From: CALBZH01 sp964538515
Lineage (GTDB): Bacteria; Desulfobacterota; Syntrophobacteria; Syntrophobacterales; Syntrophobacteraceae
Assembly: GCA_964538515.1 (NCBI GenBank)
Contig: CAZIEW010000008.1
Coordinates: 1-64,000 of the forward strand
Direction of reading: 5' to 3'
DNA: 64,000 bases
Below are positions 24,750-34,089 of the stretch, one piece after another (position 1 is the first letter of the stretch; every line of letters begins with the position of its first letter). A program made the position numbers and the translations under genes. The notes below the pieces were generated by a model that did not search any database, was not told the origin of the DNA, and worked only from the letters and a program-made list of their open reading frames with translations.

Positions 24750-27700
24750 ATGTTTCCCATGGTTTTCGACTTGCGCTACCTGAGCACGCTGCCGCTGCCG
24801 GACGAGGACCGTGTCCGGCAAGTCGGATTGTTGATTCGCTCCGTCATGGTTCGGCGCGTTTTTCCCTATTTTCGGCGAAAACGGGGAACGGACGCGGCCC
24901 AGCTGAACGGGTTGAGTGAGGCTCTCACCATCGTGCGCTTCGAGGACGAGCGCGGTGTGAGCCGTCTGGTGAGCCTGGTCGTGAAGACCGACAAGGGATG
25001 GACCCTTCAGATCCATGAGCGGATCTTTGACTACCTTGCGTTTGTCTTGCCGAGCGATCCCGACGCCCGGATCGGAGACGGGACGGTCGAAGAGCGCAAG
25101 ATGCTCGCCTTTTTCGAATTCCTGCTTCGCCACGAGGTCGAGCACATGCTGTACCCGGAGCACGCCGAGCGCAGCGTGATCGAGGCGGATGTGGCCTTTG
25201 TGCTCGACCAACGGTCTCAAGATCCCACGACCTACCGGGCTCTGCGTCATTTCCTGGCCGACGAAATGAATGGCATCGAAGGGGAGGACTACCTTGCTCT
25301 CTTCGACGCCGCGGAGCGGGAGCGCTCGATGGGTGATGCGATGTCGAGGGTCCTGCGGCACTACGCGAAGGCCCTGAGCGAGCTCCCCGACGCGATTCTC
25401 CTCGATGTGTTTCTCAGGCAGGATACGGAAGCACAAACGATGACCCTGCGTGCTTGCCATCGGGGGAGTCATGCGTCGGGTGTCTCTCTGGCCCGGGCCG
25501 CCGGTGCTTTCGCGAAATTCCTACTCCTCTTCACTCGCCTGGAGCAGCGAGACGAGCTCAAGGCCCGGACGGTGCTCGAGGGGCTCTTGGAGCCGCCCGG
25601 TATCTCGAGTCTCTTTCGTGACCTGGAGCTTCCACAGTCCGGGGTTGGCGCAGAAAGCAGCGAGCTCTTGTTCAGTGCCTTCCGGGATGCCGCCCGGATG
25701 AGGCTGCTGGAAGTACGCGGCGGGGCGGAGATCTTTCAGCCGGAGGCTCCCGCTCGACTCGCTCCCGAGCCCATCGAACAGCCCCTCAAGAGTCTCAAGG
25801 ACCGCATCGACGAGGCCCATGCCGATCCACGCATCCCGTCTCAAGTGCTTGCCGTCATCGACAAGAACCGGTTGAACACCGTGGGGCACAGCGGCTCCAA
25901 GTACAGCGAGCTCATCGAGACGCTGCTTGCGGTTCCCTGGGGTCGAATCGAGCCGATCCGCGTGCCGCCCGAGGTGTTCGAGGAGGGGCTTCATCGGACC
26001 CATTATGGGCTGCAGCGTCCGAAGGAGCTGCTCTGCGATTTCTTCACCAATCTGATTTGGCGCTACCAGCTCTATTCGCCCGAGCAGGCGGCAAAGTGGC
26101 GACAGACCGGGAGTGCGTTTTTGCTCGTCGGGCCACCGGGAGTGGGAAAGACGTCCCTGGCCATCTCCGTCGCTCAGAACCTGGGAGTGCCCTACCACAA
26201 GATTTCTCTCGGCGGCATGCGGGACGAAACGGACATTCGGGGACACGGCTTCACCTACGAGGGGTCGAAGCCCGGAGCGATCGTCCAGGGGCTCATCAAG
26301 ATGGGGGTCATGAACGGGTTGTTCATTCTGGACGAGGCGGACAAAACCGAGAAGTTCGCGATCGCCACCCTGCTGGAAATCCTCGATCCCGAGCAGAACC
26401 ACCTGTTCCACGACAAGTACACGGAAACGACGGTGGACATCGACCTTTCCAACTGCCACTTCTTCCTGACCGCCAACACGCTGGAGACGGTTCCGGCCGT
26501 CGTGGTGAACCGATGCGAGGTGGTGCAGCTGGATCGTTACAGCGTCGAGGAGAAGGTCGCGATCGCCCGCGAGCATCTGATTCGTCGCGTGCGTCACAAG
26601 TACCAGATCGACGAGAAGCAGATCCGGTTCGATCCGGAAACGGAAGATGACATCCTGCGATACCTGGTCCGGAGCTACACGTATGAAGCCGGAGTTCGGG
26701 AGCTGGAGCGACTCATACGAACGCTCTTCCTGCGTATCCAGCGAAAGGAGATCCTCACTGGAGACGGTGGGGTCGATTCCGGCATCGTTATCCGCCGCGA
26801 GACGATCAAACGCTATTTGAAAGACCCCGCTCGGCCGCGTCAGATCGGCGAAGAGGACCGGGTGGGAGAGACGATCGCCTTGGGGGTCGACGTTGAGCGG
26901 GGGGTTGGCTCGATCATTCCCATCCAGGCCACGGCGGTCGGCGCTGAGAGGGGAGCCGCGCCCGGGGGGAAGGGGTATCTCAGCGTTTTGCATGCCACGG
27001 GCAATATCGAAAAGGTGATGGACGAGAGTCGCAAAGTTGCCGCGACCGGCATCTTCCAATGCGCGAGTGAGCTGGGAATCGACCAGCGTCCCATGGAAGA
27101 GCCCGTTCATCTCCATTTCATGGGGGCATCCACGCGGAAGGACGGGCCCTCGGCCGGTGGGGCGATCGCCCTCGCTCTGGCCTCCCTGGGATCCGCGAAA
27201 AAAGTCCGCAGGGACGTTGCAATGACGGGCGAGATCGATACCAAGGGGAGGATTACAGCGGTGGGCGGCCTTGCGGCCAAGCTCGAAGCGGCCTTCAGCG
27301 CCGGCTGCCGCACGGTGATCATCCCGCGCGAGAACCTGTATGGAGACGAAGGGATCGAGCGGTTTCCGGACGCGCTCAAGGCGGAGCTGCAGATCCTCAC
27401 GTACGAGGAGTGGCTGGGATCTCACGGGCCTTTCAATTACGCCCACCACATGCTCGAGGTGGTGGCCGTGGATCACATCGTCCAGGCGGCGCGGGTGGCG
27501 TTTCTTGATGAGACGGTGCTCGCCGCCCTCGAACGGGCGTTTGAAGACCATGCGCGTCGGTTGGCTGATGAGCTGTGTCAGCCGTCGGTCCCCTGCCTGT
27601 GCCTGCAGGTGATTCAGGTCAAAGCCGTTGAGGAGCTGGATGCCGCGTTCTTCGAGGAGGCGCTCTGGACGCACGGCCCGGATTTGACCCTCCTGGTGCA

Positions 27701-28235
27701 GCCGGAGATTGAAGATGTGGTCAAGGCCCGTCTGTCGGGGGTCGTCGCATCGCCCCAGGAGCACGTGCGCCCGTTCGACGCCCCACGCGAGAGCCTTTCG
27801 GATGTTGTCCGAGCCCTCGTCGCGGGCGTCCGAGACGCCGGAGCGAGCCCCATTCGAATCTCTCTCGTCGCTCCGTACTACTTCATCAAGCGGGACGGGA
27901 TCACCGAGGATGGTTTTCCGCCTCGGCCGGGATTTGAGGGCATCACCCTCTTTGCCAACAACTACAGCGTGCAAGATCTAAAGATCAAGGGATGCAAGCG
28001 GATCTTGAATCGGGTGCTGAGCCTGCTGGCGCGCGCTCCCCGGCACCATTGCGGGTCGTGCCCGTTTCTCGGGCGAAAGGAAGATATCTACGTCGCCGAC
28101 CTGGGCTTCATTCCCGAGGCCTATCGGCTCGATGTGCGGCGGGCCGAGCGAATCCTCACCAAAAGTTTGGAGCACTGGCTGAGTGTCGCGGAGAATGGGC
28201 GGGTGGCATCCGGCATAAAAGAGGGGGCATCATGA
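24750..28235 (+). CDS. Lon-like AAA+/S16 protease with an N-terminal HEXXH-containing domain
   Basis: An 1161-residue cytosolic ATP-dependent protease, far longer than Lon (about 800). Residues 1 to about 370 do not look like the LON substrate domain and contain H128-E-V-E-H132 with E145 downstream, a zinc-protease-like signature. The AAA+ module has Walker A GPPGVGKT (461-468) and FILDEADKTEK. The S16 domain has catalytic S801 (DGPSAGG) and K844, 43 apart as in E. coli Lon (S679/K722). A C-terminal extension from about 890 ends near CGSCPFLGRK. The ATG at 24750 is preferred to GTG at 24744. The following amidotransferase overlaps it by 4 bases. Confidence 0.9.
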   Translation: MFPMVFDLRYLSTLPLPDEDRVRQVGLLIRSVMVRRVFPYFRRKRGTDAAQLNGLSEALTIVRFEDERGVSRLVSLVVKTDKGWTLQIHERIFDYLAFVLPSDPDARIGDGTVEERKMLAFFEFLLRHEVEHMLYPEHAERSVIEADVAFVLDQRSQDPTTYRALRHFLADEMNGIEGEDYLALFDAAERERSMGDAMSRVLRHYAKALSELPDAILLDVFLRQDTEAQTMTLRACHRGSHASGVSLARAAGAFAKFLLLFTRLEQRDELKARTVLEGLLEPPGISSLFRDLELPQSGVGAESSELLFSAFRDAARMRLLEVRGGAEIFQPEAPARLAPEPIEQPLKSLKDRIDEAHADPRIPSQVLAVIDKNRLNTVGHSGSKYSELIETLLAVPWGRIEPIRVPPEVFEEGLHRTHYGLQRPKELLCDFFTNLIWRYQLYSPEQAAKWRQTGSAFLLVGPPGVGKTSLAISVAQNLGVPYHKISLGGMRDETDIRGHGFTYEGSKPGAIVQGLIKMGVMNGLFILDEADKTEKFAIATLLEILDPEQNHLFHDKYTETTVDIDLSNCHFFLTANTLETVPAVVVNRCEVVQLDRYSVEEKVAIAREHLIRRVRHKYQIDEKQIRFDPETEDDILRYLVRSYTYEAGVRELERLIRTLFLRIQRKEILTGDGGVDSGIVIRRETIKRYLKDPARPRQIGEEDRVGETIALGVDVERGVGSIIPIQATAVGAERGAAPGGKGYLSVLHATGNIEKVMDESRKVAATGIFQCASELGIDQRPMEEPVHLHFMGASTRKDGPSAGGAIALALASLGSAKKVRRDVAMTGEIDTKGRITAVGGLAAKLEAAFSAGCRTVIIPRENLYGDEGIERFPDALKAELQILTYEEWLGSHGPFNYAHHMLEVVAVDHIVQAARVAFLDETVLAALERAFEDHARRLADELCQPSVPCLCLQVIQVKAVEELDAAFFEEALWTHGPDLTLLVQPEIEDVVKARLSGVVASPQEHVRPFDAPRESLSDVVRALVAGVRDAGASPIRISLVAPYYFIKRDGITEDGFPPRPGFEGITLFANNYSVQDLKIKGCKRILNRVLSLLARAPRHHCGSCPFLGRKEDIYVADLGFIPEAYRLDVRRAERILTKSLEHWLSVAENGRVASGIKEGAS

Positions 28236-28900
28236 TCGCCATTGTCCAAAACGACCCCGACGTGCCTCCGGGAACCTTGATCGAAGCCCTGAAAGCCGGC
28301 CGACAAGAGCTAATGCTGGTACGGCTTTACGCAAGCGAGAGACTTCCGGCTTTGAGCGGGCTTTCGGCGGCTATCGTGCTGGGGGGCGCCATGAGCGTCA
28401 AGGACACGGAGACCTTTCCCTTCCTGGTAGGATTGAAAGAATGGATGCGAAGAATCCTGGAAGCGGAGCTGCCCTTCGTCGGGATTTGCCTTGGGGGGCA
28501 GCTCCTTGCGGAAGCAGCCGGCGGACAGGTGCTCTTCCGTATGAACGAAGAGTACGGTTGCAAGCCGGTCACGTTAACGGAAGAAGGGATCGCCGACCCG
28601 CTGTTCAAGGGGATTTCTTCGCCGTTCACGACCTTCCACTACCACACCGACTGCTTCGTGCCTCCGAAGGACTCGGTCCATCTTGCCTGGACCGAGCAAT
28701 GCCCCCACCAGGCCTTTCGATCCGGCCCGTGCGCCTACGGGCTTCAATTTCACCCCGAAGTGGATCGATCCATTGTCTCCCGATGGGTCGACGCGACTGC
28801 CGGCCAGTATCAAATCCTGGAGCACTTCGAGGAGATCGAAGAGGCTATCCGGTCGTTCTCCTTCGTGCTTTTCAGCAACTTCCTGGACCTGACTTACTGA
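28232..28900 (+). CDS. Class-I glutamine amidotransferase-like protein
   Basis: A 222-residue stand-alone GATase domain resembling the GMP-synthase glutaminase. Nucleophile C86 in GICLGGQLLAEAAGG and H174/E176 in LQFHPEV complete the triad, and VLGGAMSVKDTE forms the oxyanion strand. Its ATG overlaps the stop of the Lon-like gene (ATGA), so translation is coupled. It may release ammonia for an unknown acceptor or hydrolyse a gamma-glutamyl compound; no synthetase partner is adjacent. Confidence 0.88.
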   Translation: MIAIVQNDPDVPPGTLIEALKAGRQELMLVRLYASERLPALSGLSAAIVLGGAMSVKDTETFPFLVGLKEWMRRILEAELPFVGICLGGQLLAEAAGGQVLFRMNEEYGCKPVTLTEEGIADPLFKGISSPFTTFHYHTDCFVPPKDSVHLAWTEQCPHQAFRSGPCAYGLQFHPEVDRSIVSRWVDATAGQYQILEHFEEIEEAIRSFSFVLFSNFLDLTY

Positions 28901-29217
28901 CACATGAGGATTCGCTTCCGTGGCCCCCAAGGATTGACTTGCTCCGTAATCGCTTCTTCCGAAACAAAACCGTGCGCAAATAAGGCCGGACTCCCCAGAC
29001 TGCGACAAAAACGTGTCAAATATTGCCAATCAAATCGTAAGTTCTGTGAGCCACTCTGAGGGAATGTTTCGACCCTGAAGTTTGAAGAATCAAGGATAAC
29101 AAATGGTTGCGCTCAATTGATCGCTCGTTTTTTGAGTGTTCTGAATGCGTTGGCAAGGGTTGTGCAACTTGTGGCGCGAGGGAAAGAATGCTCGGGTCTC
29201 CATGAAGGTCAGGGAAT
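28901..29217. other. Intergenic upstream of the nifA-like gene
   Basis: An A+T-richer spacer containing the sigma-54 site at 29150-29166. No TGT-N10-ACA site was found on inspection and no further gene is seen. Confidence 0.55.
29150..29166 (+). promoter_or_regulatory. Sigma-54 (-24/-12) site before the nifA-like gene
   Basis: TTGGCAAGGGTTGTGCA matches YTGGCACG-N4-TTGCW with GG (29152-29153) and GC (29164-29165) separated by exactly 10 bases; the match is imperfect in the -12 TT. The predicted start near 29177 gives a leader of about 40 bases. It suggests auto-activation or NtrC-type control. Confidence 0.7.
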
Positions 29218-30768
29218 ATGAAACTTGCCATTTGCGAAGCGGAGCTGAAGGTCCTCTATGAAATCAGTCTCATCACGGGTCAGGTGCTGGATCTCAACCA
29301 TGCGTTGGAGAAGATCCTGAGCGTTTTTTCCCAGTCCTTGTCCATGGAGCGGGCCACAGTGACTCTGCTGGACCCCGAGACGGGCCACCTCAAGATTCAG
29401 GCGTCTCATGGGCTGGCGGAAAAGGAAATGAAGCGCGGCAGTTACCGGCCGAATGAAGGGATCACCGGGAGGATTTTCAGCACGGCCAAGCCTTTCGTGG
29501 TGCCTGACATCAAGGAAGAGCCGCTCTTTCTCAATCGGACTCAGGCGAGGCGGATCAAGAAGGAGCGCATCGCGTTTCTCGGGGTTCCCATCAAGCTGCA
29601 TCGGGAATGCATTGGGGTATTGAGCGTGGATCGGTTGTTCGGAGCGGAGGTTTCCTTTGAGGAGGATATTCGCTTTCTGACGATTGTGGCGGCGCTCATC
29701 GCTCAGTTCATTCACTTGAACCGACAGGTGCGCGACCGCGAAAAGAGTCTTCGGAAGCGCAACCAGGCGCTCATGGCTGAGGTTTCCGAAAAGTACAACA
29801 ATTTCTTCATGATTGGAAAGAGCCCGTCCATGGGGGCTCTCCGGCGCGTCGTCGAAAAGGTCGCTCCGAGCAAGGCCTCGGTGCTGCTGCTCGGCGAATC
29901 TGGGACAGGAAAGACGTTGGTAGCCCGGATCATCCATGAACTGAGCCCGCGCGCCCGGGCTCCGTTTGTGAAGCTGAATTGTGCCGCGCTCCCGGAAAAC
30001 CTGCTGGAATCCGAGCTGTTCGGCCATGAAAAGGGGGCGTACACCGGCGCAACGGCTTCCAAGCCCGGGCGTTTTGAAGAGGCCGACGGAGGCACGATCT
30101 TTCTCGACGAAATTGGTGAGCTGCCCATTGCGCTGCAGGCAAAGCTGCTCCGTTTTCTCCAGGAGTGGGAATTCGAGCGTCTCGGGAGCACGCGCACCCT
30201 CAAGGTCGATGTCCGCCTGGTGGCGGCGACCAACCGGGACTTGTCCAAGGCGGTGCTGGAGGGGACTTTCCGCGAGGACCTCTATTACAGGCTGAACGTG
30301 TTTCCCATCCAGGTGCCCCCTTTGAGGGAGCGGGTGGAGGATGTGCTGCTGCTCGCGGAGTATTTCCTCGAGCGGGCTGCAAAGGAATACGGTCGAACCC
30401 TGTCGTTCGACGAGAACAGCAAGCGGGTCCTGCGGGACTACTCCTGGCCGGGGAATGTGCGGGAGCTCGAAAACCTGACCGAGCGGCTCGCCATCCTCGT
30501 CGATGCCCCTCTGGTCCGTCCGGAGGAGCTGTCGCGTTTGCTCGTGCCCGGCGCCAAGCGTCAGGAGCCGCCGCCGCAGACGGGCTTTAGGATGCGGGAT
30601 ATCGAGCAGAGCGAGATCTTGGGAGCGTTGGAGCGCAATCGGTGGGTGCGCTCGTGGGCTGCGAGGGAGCTGGGGTTCACGCTGCGCCAGTTCAACTACC
30701 GGCTGCGCAAGTACGGCCTTGAAGAGCATGTCATGGATCAGCGAAAGCGGCTTGCCCCGGAGAGTTGA
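29218..30768 (+). CDS. nifA: NifA-like sigma-54-dependent transcriptional activator (GAF-AAA+-HTH)
   Basis: A 516-residue enhancer-binding activator of sigma-54 promoters, the length of Azotobacter NifA. GAF sensor domain about 10-165; AAA+ domain with Walker A GESGTGKT (226-233), the sigma-54 contact loop GAYTGA (273-278, normally GAFTGA) and GGTIFLDEIGELP; C-terminal Fis-type helix-turn-helix (AARELGFTLRQFNYRLRKYG) close to NifA. It lacks the inter-domain cysteine motif of oxygen-sensitive rhizobial NifA. It is the only enhancer-binding protein in the window and so the best candidate activator of nifH; another sigma-54 role is possible. Confidence 0.85.
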   Translation: MKLAICEAELKVLYEISLITGQVLDLNHALEKILSVFSQSLSMERATVTLLDPETGHLKIQASHGLAEKEMKRGSYRPNEGITGRIFSTAKPFVVPDIKEEPLFLNRTQARRIKKERIAFLGVPIKLHRECIGVLSVDRLFGAEVSFEEDIRFLTIVAALIAQFIHLNRQVRDREKSLRKRNQALMAEVSEKYNNFFMIGKSPSMGALRRVVEKVAPSKASVLLLGESGTGKTLVARIIHELSPRARAPFVKLNCAALPENLLESELFGHEKGAYTGATASKPGRFEEADGGTIFLDEIGELPIALQAKLLRFLQEWEFERLGSTRTLKVDVRLVAATNRDLSKAVLEGTFREDLYYRLNVFPIQVPPLRERVEDVLLLAEYFLERAAKEYGRTLSFDENSKRVLRDYSWPGNVRELENLTERLAILVDAPLVRPEELSRLLVPGAKRQEPPPQTGFRMRDIEQSEILGALERNRWVRSWAARELGFTLRQFNYRLRKYGLEEHVMDQRKRLAPES

Positions 30769-30903
30769 GGAGATCGGAAGGCCTCTTTCCTACAAGGTCA
30801 TCGACCAGGTCCGAGGCAGTCCGAGGGTGCCGAAGGGGGCAGCTCGACTGGTTGCTCGAGAGCCTGTAGATCCTCCCGGGTCCTCTGGAGGTCCGGAGAT
30901 CGC

Positions 30904-32097
30904 TCATTGATGGGCTGTTGGACCGATTTGCAGGTAGCCGTCCGGCGCAAGGCTGGTCGCCAGCATGACCATGTTGATATCCCGGTGCGCCGTCCAGCTT
31001 GACGCGCGCCTGCTTGAGGGATCGAGCCAGAAGCCTTCGATTTCATCGGCCATCGGGTCATAGATTCTGAGCTCGGCCGTCAGCTTGAGCAGCTCAGCTC
31101 CTTCCTTGAACAAGGTCGGCCTCCCCTCCAGCAGTCGTGTGAGCCTTGCCGCGGCTTTCAAACCGATCGACAAACCGAGCTCCCGGAAGGCGAGTCGATA
31201 TTCCACGGGGGCTGTCCAGGATCCTCTCCTGGAGAACGCATGCAGACCCCTGCGGGCGGCTTCCAGAACGGTCCTGAGCAAATGGGCATCTGCCAGGAAC
31301 CCTTGAAAGGCCAACTGGGCAATCCGGTAGCCATCGCACAGCAGTCCTCCAATGCCCAGGGGATCGTCCGTGATCCAGTTCTCTCCCATGCACATCCTGG
31401 CAAGCTCATCGATCTCCCGAGTCAAGTCCAGGCGGACCGAGGTCCGTGGGAACCGAGCCATGGCGCTCTGGAGCTCGCAGCAGGTGATGAAGCCATCGAG
31501 GGGGTCGTGCTGCCCCATCGCGGTGATCAGGGGGCGGGACAGGTCGATGCTCATCTTCCAGAACATCCTCCTCGCCTCGTCCCGGGATGTCTCATAGGTA
31601 AAACGCGCGTGAGCCGTCTGTGCCAGCTCGGCGGCCTGGACGCAGTACGATTCATCCCCGGTCGCACCGCTGACCGCGTTCAGGGCGTGCATCCATTTGG
31701 TCAGGTAGTGATAATACTGGCCGTCCCGGTCCCACTCGCGCTCTTCGTCGATCGGCTCGTCGGGGGAGCGCTCGTTCAGCGGTTTGCCAATCCTGAGTCC
31801 ACCGATGGTCGGGTGGCGCTCGCCCTCTTCGTCGTCCAGCCCGCTGATCCAGCCAACGCGTTGATCGTCTTCCCTGTGGCGCCCGAGGGTGTGGTGGACA
31901 GCGTCCACCAGCTCAAGGGCCGCGTCCAGGAAGGTCCCTTCGCCCGTCTTCCGATGAAGCTCGATGAAGTTGCAGACGGCGAAGGCATCGGTCCACAGGT
32001 ATCGTCGCGAGCGCTCGCTTCCCGGGGGAGAGCCCGTCACCTGAGCAAATTCGGTCATGATTTGGGTAACGGTGTGAAGTGCCTGGTCCGGTGTCAT
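30904..32097 (-). CDS. Conserved hypothetical protein, probably an all-helical toroid
   Basis: A 397-residue soluble protein with repeated helical, aromatic and acidic blocks (YLWTDAFAVCNFIELHR, YHYLTKWMHALNAVSG, WITDDPLGIGGLLCDGYRIA). These resemble the six-hairpin (alpha/alpha) glycosidase or epimerase architecture. I cannot name the family or catalytic residues. The ATG has a strong GGAGGAGTC site. It follows the DUF6909 gene on the same strand, so they may form one unit. Function not assigned. Confidence 0.8.
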   Translation of the reverse strand: MTPDQALHTVTQIMTEFAQVTGSPPGSERSRRYLWTDAFAVCNFIELHRKTGEGTFLDAALELVDAVHHTLGRHREDDQRVGWISGLDDEEGERHPTIGGLRIGKPLNERSPDEPIDEEREWDRDGQYYHYLTKWMHALNAVSGATGDESYCVQAAELAQTAHARFTYETSRDEARRMFWKMSIDLSRPLITAMGQHDPLDGFITCCELQSAMARFPRTSVRLDLTREIDELARMCMGENWITDDPLGIGGLLCDGYRIAQLAFQGFLADAHLLRTVLEAARRGLHAFSRRGSWTAPVEYRLAFRELGLSIGLKAAARLTRLLEGRPTLFKEGAELLKLTAELRIYDPMADEIEGFWLDPSSRRASSWTAHRDINMVMLATSLAPDGYLQIGPTAHQ

Positions 32098-32321
32098 GAC
32101 TCCTCCAACGTCTCCGTGTCAGCGGGATCGCTCGACCCGGCTAGGAGCTTTCTCTCCTCTTCCCGGATCCCAAACGAACGGAGCCCCCGTTTCCCACCAA
32201 CGCTCGCTCCACCGGCTGAAACGGCTCGTCGTGCGTGGTCTCCACGGCTTTCAGCTCCCCCTGGAGTCCATTCGTGATCGCCCTTCAGGCAACGATCCAT
32301 CGCGACCTCCAGCAAGTGCAT
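32094..32321 (-). CDS. Possible small protein between the DUF6909 gene and the helical protein
   Basis: A 75-codon frame whose stop overlaps the start of the 397-residue gene by 4 bases (ATGA) and which begins 31 bases after the DUF6909-like stop. The sequence is charged (DRCLKGDHEWTPGG) with no recognised motif, and third-position base use is only moderately G+C-biased. Real coding is possible because of the coupling geometry, but it may simply be leader. Confidence 0.35.
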   Translation of the reverse strand: MHLLEVAMDRCLKGDHEWTPGGAESRGDHARRAVSAGGASVGGKRGLRSFGIREEERKLLAGSSDPADTETLEES

Positions 32322-32352
32322 GATGTCGGCAATCAGACTGGCGGAATGCCGA

Positions 32353-34089
32353 TCACGTGAGACTGGAAGGACTTTCTTGCTCCCTGCTGATCCCGGTCAC
32401 GGGGCTCCTCCCGCCCAGAATCTTCTCCAGGATCACCTTGGTGATCATGTAGGTCGGGCGTATTCCGGCAACCCCCATGCTTCCGGAGGCGAGGGTTTGT
32501 CCGCTCACGAGCGGGTTGTCCGAGGCGTAGTAGGCGTAGCGCACCTTCACGTCCCGCGGAATGTGTCCTCTGATGATCGCGGCGCTGATGGCTTGCTGAT
32601 AATGGCCTCCCTCCATCTCGAGACCGACCGCTTTCCAGCTGGTCTTTTGAAACCGTTCAAGCACATCCCGGTTCTGAAGCGACGTGCCGAGCACCGTAAT
32701 GATGGGCCCTGTGTGGACGGGGATGTCAGCGTCGAAATCCTCCCGGGAGAGATCGTTTTCCACGATATAGTTGTGCGGCAGCCCCTCCAGTACGTGGGCG
32801 GTGGCCAGCATGATATCCCCCTTGTTGCCGCAGATCGTTCCGGCCTTCCCCATGATGGAAATGGAGCGGACTGGACTGGGGCTCACCCGGACGTCCCCGG
32901 CCGCGGGATCGAGCAGCTCATCCATGACTTCGAAGGCCTGGGTCCCGAACGCGTAATCCATGACCAGAATGACGGGCTTGGGGTCGGGGAGCGCATCGAT
33001 GGAAAAGCGAAGATCCGGGTGAAGCGGAAGGTCCGTGACTGCGGCCATGTCGATCAGCTGGCAGTCAATCTGCGTGCCGCTTTCGTCCGGAAGGAACATG
33101 AAGCCGTGCTCGGAAGCAAAGCTCTCGACCGGGAGGCCTTTGTCGCGACAGGCTTGGATGAGTCCGTAGAAATCGCCGCGGAACTGTTCTCTAACATCGG
33201 GAGGTGCTGCCGCATAGGCGTACAGGGTGTTCAGCACGCTGTGGAGATTCGCGCTGATGATATGCAGGGGACGCTCCTGCAGACGGTGATGGATCAGGGT
33301 ATTCCAGAGGCGTTTGGCCCATTTCTTCCCGTACACTTGGTTGAGGACGATGTGGCCGAGGACGGGGGTGAACAGCACGGTCAGATCGTGGGCGCGGTTC
33401 ATTTCGTTGTCCATGAGCTTGCCCAAGTCCCAGATGAGCCGGAGCAGGCCGTTGTTGGCCTGGTGCTCGCGCCGGGAGGCTTCGAACGACTCGTAGGCCT
33501 CCTTGGTTTCGTGAAAGGTGCGCCCCAGGAGCAGGCTGAGATTCCAGAGGGCGTGATCGAGCTCCTTGCCGCGGAGCTCCTCCTGCTGAGTCAGGACATG
33601 CTCGAGCTCTTTCCAGACTTGGGCCGGATTGCCTTCGGCGTCCCGCATCTGCTGGGCGATCTTCCGTGCCTCGATGTGAAGGAAGGTCAGGTGGGTCAGG
33701 ATATCATAAATCTCGCTCAGCCCCCGTGTGATCACAAAGCACATTTCGCTTTCGCCGACGCGGTAGGACACCCGCCGCCTTTTGGGCGGGATGATTCGTT
33801 CAAAGGAAGTGGAATCAAGCTCCTCCTGGGCCGTCAGGACGATTCGGCTGCACTGCTCGATGCCTCGTGGCAGACGGTCCAAAACGTATTCGAGACCATT
33901 GAGGTCGATGGTCCTCGGATCGTTCATGAACCCGTAGATCTCGGGACTGAGGGTCCGAAGGGCATTTTCCATCGTTTGGCCGGACGGCCCCGAAATGCGG
34001 TAATGGCCGCGCAACAGCAGGGCATCGGCCGTGATCTTGAACGTGCGAATGGCGATTCGACCTTTTAAGGAGCGGGTGAGCTCTTCCAT
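32353..34089 (-). CDS. DUF6909-like protein with C-terminal nucleoside-phosphorylase-like domain
   Basis: A 578-residue soluble protein. The N-terminal 300 residues are mainly helical. The C-terminal part has phosphorylase-superfamily hallmarks: ISIMGKAGTICGNKGDIML, PIITVLGTSLQNRD and the substrate-loop-like LEMEGGHYQQAI. The ATG at 34089 follows GTGAGGTCGTT; ATG at 34215 would add a poor N-terminus. DUF6909 is from memory of the family's look. A purine or nucleoside-like substrate is possible but unproven. Downstream are the small frame and the 397-residue helical protein. Confidence 0.75.
   Translation of the reverse strand: MEELTRSLKGRIAIRTFKITADALLLRGHYRISGPSGQTMENALRTLSPEIYGFMNDPRTIDLNGLEYVLDRLPRGIEQCSRIVLTAQEELDSTSFERIIPPKRRRVSYRVGESEMCFVITRGLSEIYDILTHLTFLHIEARKIAQQMRDAEGNPAQVWKELEHVLTQQEELRGKELDHALWNLSLLLGRTFHETKEAYESFEASRREHQANNGLLRLIWDLGKLMDNEMNRAHDLTVLFTPVLGHIVLNQVYGKKWAKRLWNTLIHHRLQERPLHIISANLHSVLNTLYAYAAAPPDVREQFRGDFYGLIQACRDKGLPVESFASEHGFMFLPDESGTQIDCQLIDMAAVTDLPLHPDLRFSIDALPDPKPVILVMDYAFGTQAFEVMDELLDPAAGDVRVSPSPVRSISIMGKAGTICGNKGDIMLATAHVLEGLPHNYIVENDLSREDFDADIPVHTGPIITVLGTSLQNRDVLERFQKTSWKAVGLEMEGGHYQQAISAAIIRGHIPRDVKVRYAYYASDNPLVSGQTLASGSMGVAGIRPTYMITKVILEKILGGRSPVTGISREQESPSSLT

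Noticed and set aside
25521..27974. 817-codon frame antisense to the Lon-like gene
   Set aside because: Lies entirely within a gene with intact AAA+ and S16 motifs; no motif of its own.
29209..30729. 506-codon frame antisense to the nifA-like gene
   Set aside because: The plus strand encodes an intact AAA+ activator.
32320..34068. 582-codon plus-strand frame opposite the DUF6909-like gene
   Set aside because: The minus-strand product has phosphorylase-like motifs and a ribosome site; the plus-strand frame has neither.
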